Below, piece by piece: positions 12,037-22,882 of a stretch of 64,000 nt of DNA (positions within the stretch are counted from its first letter, which is position 1; each line of letters starts with the position of its first letter). The position numbers were made by a program, and so were the translations under genes. This stretch comes from Pristionchus mayeri (taxonomy: Eukaryota > Nematoda > Chromadorea > Rhabditida > Neodiplogasteridae): assembly GCA_036245805.1 (NCBI GenBank), contig BTRK01000005.1, forward strand, positions 46,301,216-46,365,215, read 5' to 3'. The notes under the pieces were generated by a model, which did not search any database, was not told the origin of the DNA, and was given only the letters and a program-made list of their open reading frames with translations.

Positions 12037-12291
12037 GTTTGCTCGTCCAGTAGAATTGTACTATTTCGGAAATAAATGAAGTTGATATTCATCAAGAAAA
12101 TCATTGTTGAATTGAAGTGAAAATACATCTATGTTTCGCGATTACACATGATCACAAATCCAAAGTAATAATAATCATCAGTTTGGGAACATTCATTCTG
12201 ACAAGTGTTCGGTCAAACACCTCAGTCATTTTTCTTTAGCACATTAGCGCACAATAAATATCACAAATAACAAGGATGAATACTCGGATCC

Positions 12292-12620
12292 GTTGCTTAG
12301 TTGCGCTCTTTGGATGGAAGAAGGAGAAAGGGAAGGATAGATGCTGGGGGGGGGGGGGGAGAAGACAGCCCACTATACTATTTTCCCTCCAATTTAGCGG
12401 TTGCCTTTCACTGTTATTGATTATATATGACTAAACTCGGATCATGAATTGCACATGATATTTTTCAATTTGTTCTGCTAACTTTTCCTTCTGTTCAGTT
12501 CTCGAAGTGTGAAGTAACTTTTTTTTAAAATTTGGTCATCGGCACTGTTTACAGATCTCTACATGATCTTGCCGGAACTGGAATCACTGGTATCATATTT
12601 CAACAACACTCCAATGTAAC
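12292..12620 (+). promoter_or_regulatory. Array module 9
   Basis: GTTGCTTAG (12292), a G13 tract near 12347, CACTATACTATTTTCCC (12371) and the acceptor TTTACAG before ATCTCTACATGATCTTG (12555). The ATG opens 19 codons before a stop. A 173-codon frame (12532-13053) runs through the acceptor, but it crosses clear non-coding features and has no recognisable domain, so I do not call it a gene. Confidence 0.5.
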
Positions 12621-13059
12621 GAAACGACAAAAAATGACATTCAAACGGCTAGAAAAGACAGTGCATTCGAGCTGGAAAACGTGCGAGCAGGAACATTTGA
12701 GGGAGTGCGTTATCTTCATCACAGATAGACTGGAACTCGTTTATATCTTTTCCGCCTTATCTTTGTTCTACTATCAGAAACGGGAGACCACGGGCCGAAA
12801 TCTGAAGTTTCGAAATTTTCGACGTTGTCCTCTCATTCTTCCACTACATAATCGGGAAACGTCGATCACATCAGCTAAACGAGGTTCGCTCAAGCTACTA
12901 AATAAATCGGCAATATTTTTTTCATTACAGCTACTGATTCGTTCATTTACCTGCACCTGTGATTTCAGAGCCGTCCGTCTCACGACGAGTGTTCAAGCAA
13001 CTCACGATGTGTCGATGGTTCGTATCATCTGGACAATGTTGTCTATATTTTAGTGATAA

Positions 13060-13720
13060 AAAATCCTTAGCTTTCGTATATCGTCACCTATTCGGTACAT
13101 TACATACTCACAGATCAGATTGTGTGTTTGGTCATACTAGGAGTGCAGCCATGCGCTTCTTCAAGTGGGTTTGGGAGTAATGGTCTGACCCTCCTCGATT
13201 TGAATGCTCTCTCGCCTCTCTACCTGATGAGAGAGTGTGCGATTTGGAGAGAGCGAGACCATTGCAATTAAATCGACTGCGGATCAGGGCGGATCAGGGG
13301 ACTCAGAATACATTTAAATAATTTCAGTTACCTCGGATGTTATCATCTTCCAACTCATGTCTTTATCGTGCCTTGAATACCGAATAATCTAGGAAGTATG
13401 AGTGATTGACAATTTCGTGCCGTATCGCGAAATTTCAGATTGACTTCTGGTACTAGTACCTCCACGGATGGTATTGCACGGTATGCAACCTATGAATCGT
13501 TATTTTTTCGCAGTATACCCTCAACCACTCATTTGATGGCAGAAACGAGAGAGAAAAGAGTCGTGATATCGGTCATGTGCAGGAACGGTCTTCTCGAGAA
13601 ATTGCACAATAAGACTCCTTCTTCTTCGAGCCAATAATGATCCTCCTGTATTTTAATTGCAATGAATAAATCAGATTTGATTTACTATTGATGTGCAACC
13701 AAACAACCGCTCCAGTCTTT
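13060..13720. other. No gene recognised
   Basis: Contains ATTTCAG at 13433 followed by a 65-codon frame rich in Ser/Thr (13440-13637) and an AATAAA at ~13660. This could be a terminal exon of module 9, but nothing in the sequence identifies it. Confidence 0.3.
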
Positions 13721-13724
13721 ACTA

Positions 13725-14600
13725 TTAGGGTGTCCGGAAAGTTCGTTCATTTTTTGTTTTTATTTTTTATTCAATACTTTACAATTCTCAGTGATCAATG
13801 TATGCTCCCATGTTTCCCCTCACTTCCTTCCAGCGATCGGGCAGAGTAGCGATTCCTCTCTCCCAGAAATCGGGGGTCCTCGAGATCATCCATTCCACGA
13901 AAGCCCTCACAACTTGATCTCGATCTTTGAACTTCTTCCCCTTGCAGAAGTCAGAGAGAGAGCGGAAACAGTGGAAGTCACAAGGAGAGAGGTCCGGTGA
14001 ATAGGGTGGGTGGGGAATCCTCTCGATATCCAGCTCGTCCATTTTCTTCTGAGTCAATTTCGCGCGATGAGGGCGAGCATTGTCCATCAGAAGAAGGATT
14101 TTGCCCTCGCTCACAAGACTGGGAGGGGTTCTGTGGGCGACTTCTTCCAGTTGGTTGGAGAAGAGGTCGGCAGTGATGTTGGTGCCAGGGGACAGGATCT
14201 CCCAGTAGATCGGACCGAGCACGGAGAAGAAAAAGCAGAGGAGTTCCTTCTTTCCATGCTTTTCCTTCTTCGGGACTGGCTTGGGCTTCTTATCCGCATC
14301 GACCCATTGTAGTTTCCTCTCAGGGTTATCGTAGGCGATCCACTTCTCATCTGTGGCGACAATTGAATTGACCCATCCAAGATTTGATCTGCGATGGAGC
14401 AATTCATGACAGATCTCGACACGGTTTTTCAGCTGTGCCGGAGAGAGATCATGGGGAACCACTTGTGGGAGCTTGGGCTTCTTTCCCACTCGATCGAGGA
14501 TATCGGACACCGTCGATTTAGGAGTGCCAGTCTCTCTCCTCAAATCGCGCGCACTGGCTTTGGGCTTCCTATTCAGTGCTGAGGACAAGAGACTGATCGA
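13725..14600 (-). mobile_element. Truncated mariner (Tc1/mariner superfamily)
   Basis: The 3' end is marked by TTAGGGTGTCCGGAAAGTTCG directly after a TA (13723-13724), a typical mariner terminal inverted repeat. The transposase frame runs towards higher coordinates. At ~14590 the sequence changes abruptly to array DNA (the CACTATACAATTTTCTCC box of module 10), and no matching inverted end is seen. The 5' end and the transposase N-terminus are therefore missing, so the element cannot mobilise itself. Confidence 0.85.
13788..14588 (-). pseudogene. Mariner transposase, N-terminally truncated
   Basis: A 266-codon frame. It starts in the second helix-turn-helix (ASARDLRRETGTPKSTVSDI) and contains the catalytic triad: ATDEKW, then LLMDNARPH, then SPDLSPCDF. 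The spacing between the last two aspartates is 34 residues, the DD34D signature of mariner. Full-length mariner transposases are about 345 residues, so the first DNA-binding helix-turn-helix is gone. The catalytic core is otherwise uninterrupted, which suggests fairly recent truncation. It would cut and paste at TA sites in the nucleus if intact. Confidence 0.9.
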
Positions 14601-14830
14601 GGGTCGCAGGACTCAGCTCACTATACAATTTTCTCCCGCATGGCCGTTTCTTTCCGCAAGTTTACCGTACGATCGCTGAGCTCACTTTTAGCTGTTTTGT
14701 CTACCGACGTGTTCTAATTGTTTTTGAATCGTTGTAAATTATGCGAGTGTAAAACATCAGACGTGTTTTACAGATCTCTACTTGATCTAATCTACCCATA
14801 CCACGGCGATCACATATTGATGACTAAACG
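14600..14830 (+). promoter_or_regulatory. Array module 10
   Basis: The 5' box of this module is replaced by the mariner. CACTATACAATTTTCTCCC (14619) remains and TTTTACAG precedes ATCTCTACTTGATC at 14774, with TTG in place of ATG. An overlapping frame reads IYPYHGDHILMTKRQ. Confidence 0.45.
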
Positions 14831-14928
14831 GCAACACAATACTTCGAGAAATGGTTCATCATAAAATCGGAATGACCATTTTCCTATCGTCTACTGTAAG
14901 GTGTACATAATGTTTATTGGAGGAGTGA

Positions 14929-15433
14929 CAAAACGTAAACCGACAAAATGTAAACAAATCATAGATCCCTCGGGAATCGGCAAAGTAACTTGGGAGTTGT
15001 TGCATTGTTATCATTATACACTCCATTACATCACCCTGATTCTAGCTAACTGATCTTGAGTTTCACAACTCACCAACATATTTATGGGTTAATGATCCAA
15101 AATTGAGAATTTGAGTGGAAAATCATGGCTAGATAAAAACAAAATACGGTGATCACTTGATATTCATGCTACTGGGTTAGATACTAGAATATCAATTTAT
15201 TATTGCACTTTGTGTTTATCTAACCGTGATTGTCCATTTAAATTTGTAGTTTTGGACCACGAACCCCTATACGTTGAAAGTGAGTGAAAATCAAGTTCAC
15301 TTAGTTTGATGATATAATCAGGGTGGTATACGGCATTCTAATAATTATGTAACAACTCCCAAGTTCCTACTTCGAATCCCGAGGGAGCTGCGATTTGTTT
15401 ACGTTTTCTCGGTTTACGTTTTGTCACCCACCC
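14929..15433. mobile_element. G-tract foldback element, member 1 (505 bp, 8-bp TSD)
   Basis: Flanked by a perfect direct repeat TGTTTATT (14921-14928 and 15434-15441). The left end reads GGAGGAGT, then the word GACAAAACGTAAACC followed by its near-copy GACAAAATGTAAACA. The right end is the inverted counterpart, ending GTCACCCACCC. The core (CTTGGGAGTTGTTGCATTG and GATCTTGAGTTTCAC) is shared with the elements at 39124, 39507 and 49159. There is no open frame, so it is non-autonomous. Eight-bp duplications suit hAT-like transposition (inference). Confidence 0.8.
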
Positions 15434-15580
15434 TGTTTATTCAATGAATTTGTTCAATAGAGAAAAACAATTAATTGTTTTACATTAAAAAACAAATGCC
15501 ATTTCAGGAGTTTCAGGAGTATATTGCTCATTCCGGTACTTCATTGATGCCAATCCGAAACTGCCAGTTCTCAACATCCT

Positions 15581-15640
15581 GGGTCACGTCATGGATGGGT
15601 CACGTCATGGGTCATGGTCACGTCATGGGTCACGTCATGT
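15581..15640. repeat. Minisatellite of GGGTCACGTCAT units
   Basis: Four to five imperfect 12-bp units, GGGTCACGTCAT or GGTCACGTCAT. Each contains TCACGTCA, close to the ATF/CREB-type TGACGTCA/TGACGTGA site. Whether it is regulatory or a chance expansion is open. Confidence 0.6.
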
Positions 15641-15862
15641 TTGACATGGACACTGGATGTGAGGGATATATCGTGACGTTCTCGAATACCGTCATCGTAT
15701 GGTTGCTGCTTCGAAGCTCTCCCGATCACAACCTTGTCATTACCACCACAGTTAGCTTTGATCGTCCGGTACAATTGAGCTCTGAAGTAAATATTGTTGA
15801 TGCTCAACACTTGTAGTTTCTTTTGCAATCTAAGCAGTGTGCCTGACTGAATCCCCGCATTG

Positions 15863-17060
15863 GTTGCTTAGCGGCGCCCCCGAAATGGAAAGTGAAAGAA
15901 GCGAGTGGGATAGATGCATGAAAGAGAAGGCAGCTCACAGTACTACCGTTCGAAGGGGCTCCCGACCTTCGTTTCTATAACATTATTAGGTTGGTGCGAA
16001 AGTTTCTGACTATTTTCATGTTCGGGCATTTTGACCTACCCCGTCCATCTCATTCCGCCAATCAACTAATGGTTATTCATAGTTGATGAAAGCTTGGGAA
16101 TACTTTTTACGCGATACAATATCGGGCCAATTCGATCAGCAAGGATGACACTATTCACAGTCAAACTCTAAATTGTTCTTGTTTTTCAATACTATTCAGT
16201 TGATCGTAACTCCAAGGACAAATGAGATTGATACAAACGTTAAGGATTATTGAGAAGCCTATTACACAGGCATATAATTTGACTCTTCAGAAATGCTGGT
16301 CCCCTGAATTCCCGCTTGACATTTTGGCCAAATCAGTAAACTACGCTAATTGGAAAATGCTTGTTTTATATTTTCTGGCACTGTACTCGTATAGATCGAC
16401 CTTGAGAGCTCAATAGTGGTCCATTATTTTCTACCTTCCTATCTTAGAACACAGTTATATTTAGGAACAGATTCATCAATCAATAGGTAATTAGGATATA
16501 TCGGAACCGCGATTTAGAAATTTAAACATCGAAATCAGCACTTTTTGTTGTTTCTCTCTTCTCACTCGCAATGAAGATAGGGTTTTTCACGCTTAACAGA
16601 ACAAGCAACTCTTGCCCTACTACATATGTGTTGGGCTAATTCAGGAGGTCTCAAATATTTGAGAAGTTGAGTTCTTCCAAAAACACCGAAAAACACCATT
16701 TTCGGCAGTTTCTATATGAAAATAATGTTCTCACGTTCAATAACCGATATATACAATGTTAATGTTTTCCGGTACTCCACCACTACTGACGTCACTAAAA
16801 CTATAGAGGAATTGCAGGCAATCGAAATAGGCTAGGAGAAATTATGAAAAAATAAATAGTCAGAAACTTTCGCACCAACCTAATATCAATGGATTTTCGA
16901 CGACGATTTCAGAATTTTTGTATAACGCGTTTTCCATATTGTTTTGTTTTCATCGAACGCTATCCGGCGCGAAGTTACATTATTATGTTTATAATTATTT
17001 TGTTCAGATTTCTACATGATCTTATCTAGTAGCCCCCCCCCCAAAAAAAAATCACGAACA
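15863..17060 (+). promoter_or_regulatory. Array module 11, split by a MITE
   Basis: GTTGCTTAG at 15863 and a CACAGTACTACCGTTCG box at ~15938 are separated from the acceptor TTGTTCAG and ATTTCTACATGATCTT (17008) by the 898-bp element at 15986-16883. Without the insertion the box-to-exon distance is ~247 bp, as in modules 9 and 12. The ATG opens a short frame that runs into a C10 tract. Confidence 0.5.
15986..16883. mobile_element. Mariner-end MITE with TA duplication (898 bp)
   Basis: Perfect-looking inverted ends, TTAGGTTGGTGCGAAAGTTT and its complement, flanked by TA on both sides. The end sequence closely resembles the Hsmar1/MADE1 type of mariner terminus. The interior holds no transposase frame; a 64-codon frame at 16222 is not recognised. 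It is non-autonomous and sits inside array module 11. Confidence 0.85.
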
Positions 17061-17204
17061 CATTCGAAACAGGGCAAATGACGAAAACTGACTGGATATG
17101 ACTTACTCGAGTCACCGTGAGTAATTCGTTTAATTTCATGTGGATGAGATGGCCATTAACGTACTTGTCCGCTATAAGGATCCAATGATACAATTTTAAA
17201 ACTC

Positions 17205-17282
17205 TGGTTCTTTCTTTCTTTCTTTTTCGGTTCTTTCTTTTTCTCGACCTTATATTTTCTTTCTTTTTCTCGACCTTATATT
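17205..17282. repeat. TTCT/TTTC low-complexity tract
   Basis: A run of CTTTCTTTCTTT repeats, with the phrase TTTTCTCGACCTTATATTT duplicated in tandem. Confidence 0.7.
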
Positions 17283-18047
17283 TGTAGGCCTTATTCTACA
17301 TATTATTAGGTCAACTATGAATACAGAGGGATCTCTTTCTGGCTGCACTTTCCCAATCGTAGTTCTGACCGTGTCGTGCTCAATGTATAATGGGAAACTG
17401 CTTCTCGTCCGAAAATTGAGGTTAGTATGATATCTACCGCTAACCAAATGTTCAATTCTGCAGTTACTTTTCCCACTATTAATACGAGTGCTTATGAGCA
17501 ATTTCAGAGAGTGCCATCTCGCTTCCCGCAACGCACACTGCTACTTCCACGAAGTTCAAAAGTGATCAGTTTGTTTTATCATAACAAAATGCCAACATTT
17601 ATCCTGGATACACGATGTTTTTCACCATAAGATAACGAAAAAATGCGCGAAATTATACAATTCTTTACAGATTGGAGAACATGCGACTTTCAAATGTTCC
17701 AGAACGTAAATAATCCATCATCTGCTACCCTTCTTTGCATACTTATTTATAATGCAATGATAAACGATAATAAACGATGGCGATATGGGAATTATACACA
17801 TTCGGCACAGAACAATACAGGGGTTCGGAGGATTACTATGAAATATTTGGTTAAATTTTTTCTTCAGTTTCGCTTGAGCGCGTTCCGCATAACTCACGAT
17901 TGTAAAACATGACACATTCAATGCAGCAATGTGTTCGAATTGGGTGAATTCATCCTAATGTGTGCGTCCAGACAACAATTTAAGTTGCTCTTGCATTCAT
18001 CTGATGCATTACCAACTAGCAGTAGATATGAATATATCGCCGGATTC

Positions 18048-18418
18048 GTTGCCTAGCAGCGCTCTCAGGAAAAAGAGGGAGGAGAGAGACGAAAAGTTAG
18101 GGCCACTGTACAATTTTCTCCTCCGGCGCCGTTCGCTGCACTTGGCAATATTTTTTTCTCGAAAGTAGCTTCTTACCTTTCTGACTAATACTGTGCTAAT
18201 TTCTTGTTGCTCGCTGCAATCAAACATAATGTTGATAGTTTAATGTAATCATGATTACTCTGCATATATCATATTTTACAGATCTCTACACGATCTTTTC
18301 CACTCATCCTTACGAGGATCATCTTTTGGAACAAAGACAACAAAAAAGGCAAAGTCATAATGATGAACGAAGGAAGTTACGCATGAGTGAAATGAGCTAC
18401 TCTTTCGATAGGAAAAAG
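18048..18418 (+). promoter_or_regulatory. Array module 12
   Basis: GTTGCCTAG (18048), CACTGTACAATTTTCTC (18104) and ATTTTACAG before ATCTCTACACGATC at 18282. ACG replaces the start codon. The shared frame nevertheless stays open for ~43 codons (FSTHPYEDHLLEQRQQKRQ...) to a GTAATT donor at 18419, the longest open exon in the array. If it codes, it must start elsewhere or be an internal exon. Confidence 0.45.
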
Positions 18419-19045
18419 GTAATTTGTGCTGAGAGGGCAATCTTTCTTTACACCCAGCAGGTAACATATTTGCCCGAACATTCTTCTTAGTTGCACTATC
18501 ACTTTAGAGTGGACCAACGACCGGAAGACTTCGAAAGGAACCACCCATGCCAAAGTTACTATTATTTCCTTCTTCGCATCGGTTACCGTGACGACGCCCT
18601 CGACTAACAATGGCGGTTCGTTCACATTTGGTATTGTCTGTCACTGCTAGGAGTACGCAGTTCTGGCCACCCTCATTTCATGTTCACAGTCATTCGGTTA
18701 ACATTTTTCGAGTTTCGAGTGAGCATTGATCGAAAATATCGTGACGATGTTTCTCGAAACATTCTACATAATGTTGTAGTAATTCAACAGCAAAATAATT
18801 CCAGTGTAGCGCAGTCTGCCCTCCTTAACGAAACCACACTTCCCACTAGTGGACCGGTCCGAAGGTGCGCAGTTTTACGGCTCTTAACGAGATGGAAGAT
18901 TTGGAAGATAACGAGATTCAAAAATTTTGTTCCTATTATGTTGCTTTCATAGCTGTCCAGCAGTGGCGGCGACCCCCATGACCCCCTATTCATGCTTCGC
19001 ATTTTTGGAGGGGGGACCCCGGGAAAAAAATCTATGGGTAGGTCA

Positions 19046-19860
19046 TGGCTAAGTACCGTACCCAATCGATAGTTCATCACCATGTGATACCGTATATTGT
19101 TACCGTAACTTACCGTAACCTACCGTAACCCTCACAGCTGCACGTGCCGGAGGCCACTTCCATGACCCCCTATTCATGCTTCGCATTTTTGGAGGGGGGA
19201 CCTCGGGAAAAAAATCTGTTGGTAGGTCATGGCTAAGTACCGTACCCAATCGATAGTTCATCACCATGTGATACCATATATGGTTACCGTAACCTACCGT
19301 AACCTAACGTAACCCAGTAGCCCAGTGACCTCGACTATCGCAAATTGGCTTTATTTTCAAAAAGTCAAAGTACCGTACCCAATCGATAGATCATCACCTC
19401 CTGATACCGTATATGGTTACCGTAACCTACCGTAACCTACCGTAACCCAGTAACCCAGTGACCTCAATTATCGCAAATTGGCTTTATTTTCCAAAAGTCA
19501 AAGTACCGTACCCATTCGATAGTACAGTATCCCCAGATACCGTATATAGCTACCGTAACCTACCGTATCCCCGGTAATTACGAATTAACTTTATTTTCAG
19601 AAAGTCGAGATACCATGCCAAATCGATACTACAGTACATCCTGATACCGTATATGATTACCGTAACCTACCGCAACCCACCGTAACCCCGAATATCGCGA
19701 ACTAACTTTATTTTCAGAAAGTCGAGATAACGTACACAATCGATACTACAGTAAACCCAGATACCGTATACCGCTACCGTAACCTACCTTAACCCCGGCA
19801 ATCGCCAATTAACTTGATTTTCAAAAAAAAATCAAAGTAACGTGCCAATTCGATAGTAGG
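19046..19860 (+). repeat. Tandem ~115-125-bp TACCGTAACC units, left arm
   Basis: Six to seven units. Each has AAGTACCGTACCCAATCGATA, a GATACCGTATAT phrase, GTTACCGTAACC and CTTTATTTTCAAAAAGTC. Units differ in copy number of the TACCGTAACC decamer. They are mirrored in the right arm at ~21930-22750 and in the smaller foldback at 43355. Confidence 0.75.
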
Positions 19861-20933
19861 CCTTTTCCCAAAACTTGCGCAATTGAGCCGCTTCTTGATA
19901 TTTCTCGTGTCCAATGTGCGGCACCCCTTGCTACGGTAATCAATACCAGAATGGTCAGTCGCAAACTGACTTTTTCCTAAAATGTTTTCTAAAAATCGTG
20001 TCTTTGATCGTGATCAACTTTGTCAGCAATCTGTTACTTTTTCAATTCAAAATCCTGGCCGGGAGCGTATGGCGTTTTGTGCTCGACGGACTCTAATCTG
20101 TGTGCCTAGCTTCCGGGACCAGTCCTCCCGGATAAAGTCATTGAAAGTAGTGGACTGATTGTTAATTTTTTTAAAAATTTTTCTCCAATGCCATCAGCTT
20201 AATTTCGTTTCTTGTTTGTTGATTGTCAATAACAGAAATATATAAATCAGGATCCGTTGTTGTTTAATGCGCTCAGTTCTTTCGATCTGCATCTTCGTCC
20301 ATTCTCTTCGGCTGTATTTACTAAAGATCTGATAGTTACTCGAGATGATATTATAGCAATCTGTTATTTTTCAAAATCCTGGCCGGAAGCGTAGGAGTTT
20401 TGTGCTCGACGGACTCTAATCTGTGTGCCTAGCTTCCGGGACCAGTCCTCCCGGATAAAGTCATTGAAAGTAGTGGACTGATTGTTAAATTTTTTTTTTT
20501 TAATTTTCTCCAGCGCCATCAGCTTTCTTTCGTTTCTTGTTCGTTGATTGTCAATAACAGAAATATATAAATCAAGATCCGTTGTTGTTTAAAGCGAGCT
20601 TATTTTCAACAAATTTTACTAGTCATCATTCTTAAATAATATAATAGTTGATAAGTCGTGAGAATCCATATCAAATAATTATATTTCAATGGATAACAAG
20701 TCAAGAATATGTATATTAGAAATGCAGAGCGAATACTAAAGTCATACGATATTGACATACAAATTAAACTGCAGAGGTGTCCGGATGAGTAACGTCAACT
20801 ACACCATGATACAAATTATAGAATGATTGGATTGAAATATTGAGTATATGGAGAATTTAGTGTATATTTAGTCTGACTTTGATGATGACTCTGAAAAGCC
20901 GAAGCTATAAGTGCTTGTCAATTCTGTTTTACC

Positions 20934-21187
20934 TCAATCAAAAATAGTCATTCGTGGTTGCTTCTTCTTTGGCGAAAATGCACGATTCCAATCGGGATCA
21001 TCCTTTTGCTCCTCATCCGGTTCACTTATTTCGTCTTCATTTGATTCGGGATATTCCACCATGATTTCGAAAGGGATGCGATAAGAAATGAGATGACCGA
21101 TCATTCGCTTCTTCATAACGGAAGCGATCGAATGCATAGCTCGCGTGAACGCAGTGCGGCCGGTGTTGCTCTTCCCGAGGGGAGTTC
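20934..21187 (-). CDS. Coding-like exon in foldback spacer
   Basis: After an acceptor CTTGCAG (revcomp of 21188-21194) a frame runs 84 codons to a stop at 20934. It includes GKSNTGRTAFTRAMHS, then MKKRMIGHLISY, an acidic stretch ESNEDEISEPDEEQKDD and a basic tail SPKKKQPRMTIFD. The acidic-basic composition looks like true coding sequence. A second open frame also crosses the region, and an upstream exon candidate (21241-21351) does not join in phase with this one. It may be the element's own protein or a captured host exon. Function unknown. Confidence 0.3.
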
Positions 21188-22882
21188 CTGCAAGTGCTGG
21201 TTAAATATCTTATGGAAATATACATATCACATTGAAATACATCGAGTATGAAAAATAATCGATCAGCGCCGCAACCCCAGTGGCATGCGATGCAATACTC
21301 AGTAGGTCTATTGGCAGTTGGGTGCTCAATGACAAAGCAAGCCTGTACCATATTTAATATGTACCTTGAGCATATCCCTCAAACAGAAATTCGTGTAGTC
21401 AGACGTCGGATATAATATCATCTCGAGTAACTATCAGATCTTTAGTAAATACAGCCGAAGAGAATGGACGAAGATGCAGATCGAAAGAACTGAGCGCTTT
21501 AAACAACAACGGATCCTGATTTATATATTTCTGTTATTGACAATCAACAAACAAGAAACGAAAGAAAGCTGATGGCATTGGAGAAAAATTTTAAAAAAAA
21601 TTAACAATCAGTCCACTACTTTCAATGACTTTATCCGGGAGGACTGGTCCCGGAAGCTAGGCACACAGATTAGAGTCCGTCGAGCACAAAACGCCATACG
21701 CTCCCGGCCAGGATTTTGAATTGAAAAAATAACAGATTGCTGACAAAGTTGATCACGATCAAAGACACGATTTTTAGAAAACATTTTAGGAAAAAGTCAG
21801 TTTGCGACTGACCATTGTGGTATTGATTACCGTAGCAAGGGGTGCCGCACATTGGACTCGAGAAATATCAAGAAGCGGCTCAATTGCACAAGTTTTGGGA
21901 AAAAAGCCTACTATCGAATTGGCACGTTACTTTGATTTTTTTGAAATCAAGTTAATTGGCCATTGCCGGGGTTAAGGTAGGATACGGTAGCGGTATACGG
22001 TATCTGGGTTTACTGTAGTATCGATTGTGTACGTTATCTCGACTTTCTGAAAATAAAGTTAGTTCGCGATATTCGGGGTTACGGTGGGTTGCGGTAGGTT
22101 ACGGTAGCCATATACGGTATCAGGTGTACTGTACTATCGATTTGGCATGGTATCTCGACTTTTTGAAAATAAAGTTAGTTCGCGATTATCGGGGTTACGG
22201 GGGGTTACGGTAGCCATATACGGTATCAGGGGGTACTGTACTATCGATTGGTTACGGTACTTTGACTTTTTGAAAATAAAGTTAGTTCACGATTATCGGG
22301 GTTACGGTGGGTTACGGTAGGTTACGGTAGCCATATACGGTATCAGGGTTTACTGTACTATCGATTGGGTACGGTATCTCGACTTTCTGAAAATAAAGTT
22401 AATTCGTAATTACCGGGGATACGGTAGGTTACGGTAGCTATATACGGTATCTGGGGATACTGTACTATCGATTGGGTACGGTACTTTGACTTTTGGAAAA
22501 TAAAGCCAATTTGCGATAATTGAGGTCACTGGGTTACTGGGTTACGGTAGGTTACGGTAGGTTACGGCAACCATATACGGTATCAGGAGGTGATGATCTA
22601 TCGATTGGGTACGGTACTTTGACTTTTTGAAAATAAGGCCAAGTTGCGATAATTGAGGTCACTGGGTTACTGGGTTACGGTAGGTTACGGTAGGTTACGG
22701 TAACAATATACGGTATCACATGGTGATGAACTATCGATTGGGTACGGTACTTAGCCATGACCTACCAACAGATTTTTTTCCCGGGGTCCCCCCTCCAAAA
22801 ATGCGAAGCATGAATAGGGGGTCATGGGGGTCGCCGCCACTGCTGGACAGCTATGAAAGCAACATAATAGGAACAAAATTTT

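Larger units (their letters stand above)
180..18500 (+). repeat. Degenerate tandem array of acceptor/first-exon modules
   Basis: About twelve modules recur on the + strand. The best copies read, in order: GTTGCTTAG, 50-100 bp of purine-rich sequence, a box like CACTATACAATTTTCTCC, 85-185 bp of AT-rich sequence, then a 3' splice site (TTTCAG or TTACAG) directly followed by ATCTCTACATGATC. The exon starts lie at 188, 1198, 2202, 3402, 4746, 9740, 10319, 11189, 12555, 14774, 17008 and 18282. Once the inserted LINE, mariner, foldback and MITE are discounted, most spacings are 0.8-1.4 kb. Longer similarity supports true duplication: 3150-3345 matches 9480-9670 and 1925-2045 matches 4400-4540. Reading frames after the shared start are mostly short and unlike each other. 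I infer tandem copies of a small gene (promoter plus first, possibly trans-spliced, exon) now largely decayed. The family is not recognised. Confidence 0.6.
18918..22882. mobile_element. Large foldback element (~3.97 kb)
   Basis: The left arm (18918-20355) and right arm (21411-22882) are inverted near-copies. They begin with CAAAAATTTTGTTCCTATTA and include the phrase CCCCCTATTCATGCTTCGC. Each arm carries several ~115-125-bp tandem units ending in TACCGTAACC. The 1.05-kb spacer has a partial duplication of the left-arm end (20356-20580) and coding-like sequence on the minus strand. No transposase motif is recognised and no clean target duplication was found. The arms can pair into a ~1.45-kb hairpin. 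Confidence 0.85.

Noticed and set aside
12532..13053. 173-codon ORF as a gene
   Set aside because: It runs through the module-9 splice acceptor, has no recognisable domain, and lacks homologous frames in other modules.
13791..14312. Plus-strand ORFs opposite the mariner transposase
   Set aside because: Shadows of the DD34D transposase frame.
19914..21852. Near-identical 60-codon ORFs at 19914-20096 (+) and 21670-21852 (-)
   Set aside because: They are mirror images in the two arms of the foldback, so their agreement reflects the palindrome and not protein conservation.
19046..22750. Regular TACCGTAACC repeats as a CRISPR-like array
   Set aside because: The units are contiguous satellites without unique spacers, lie in inverted arms, and the genome is eukaryotic.
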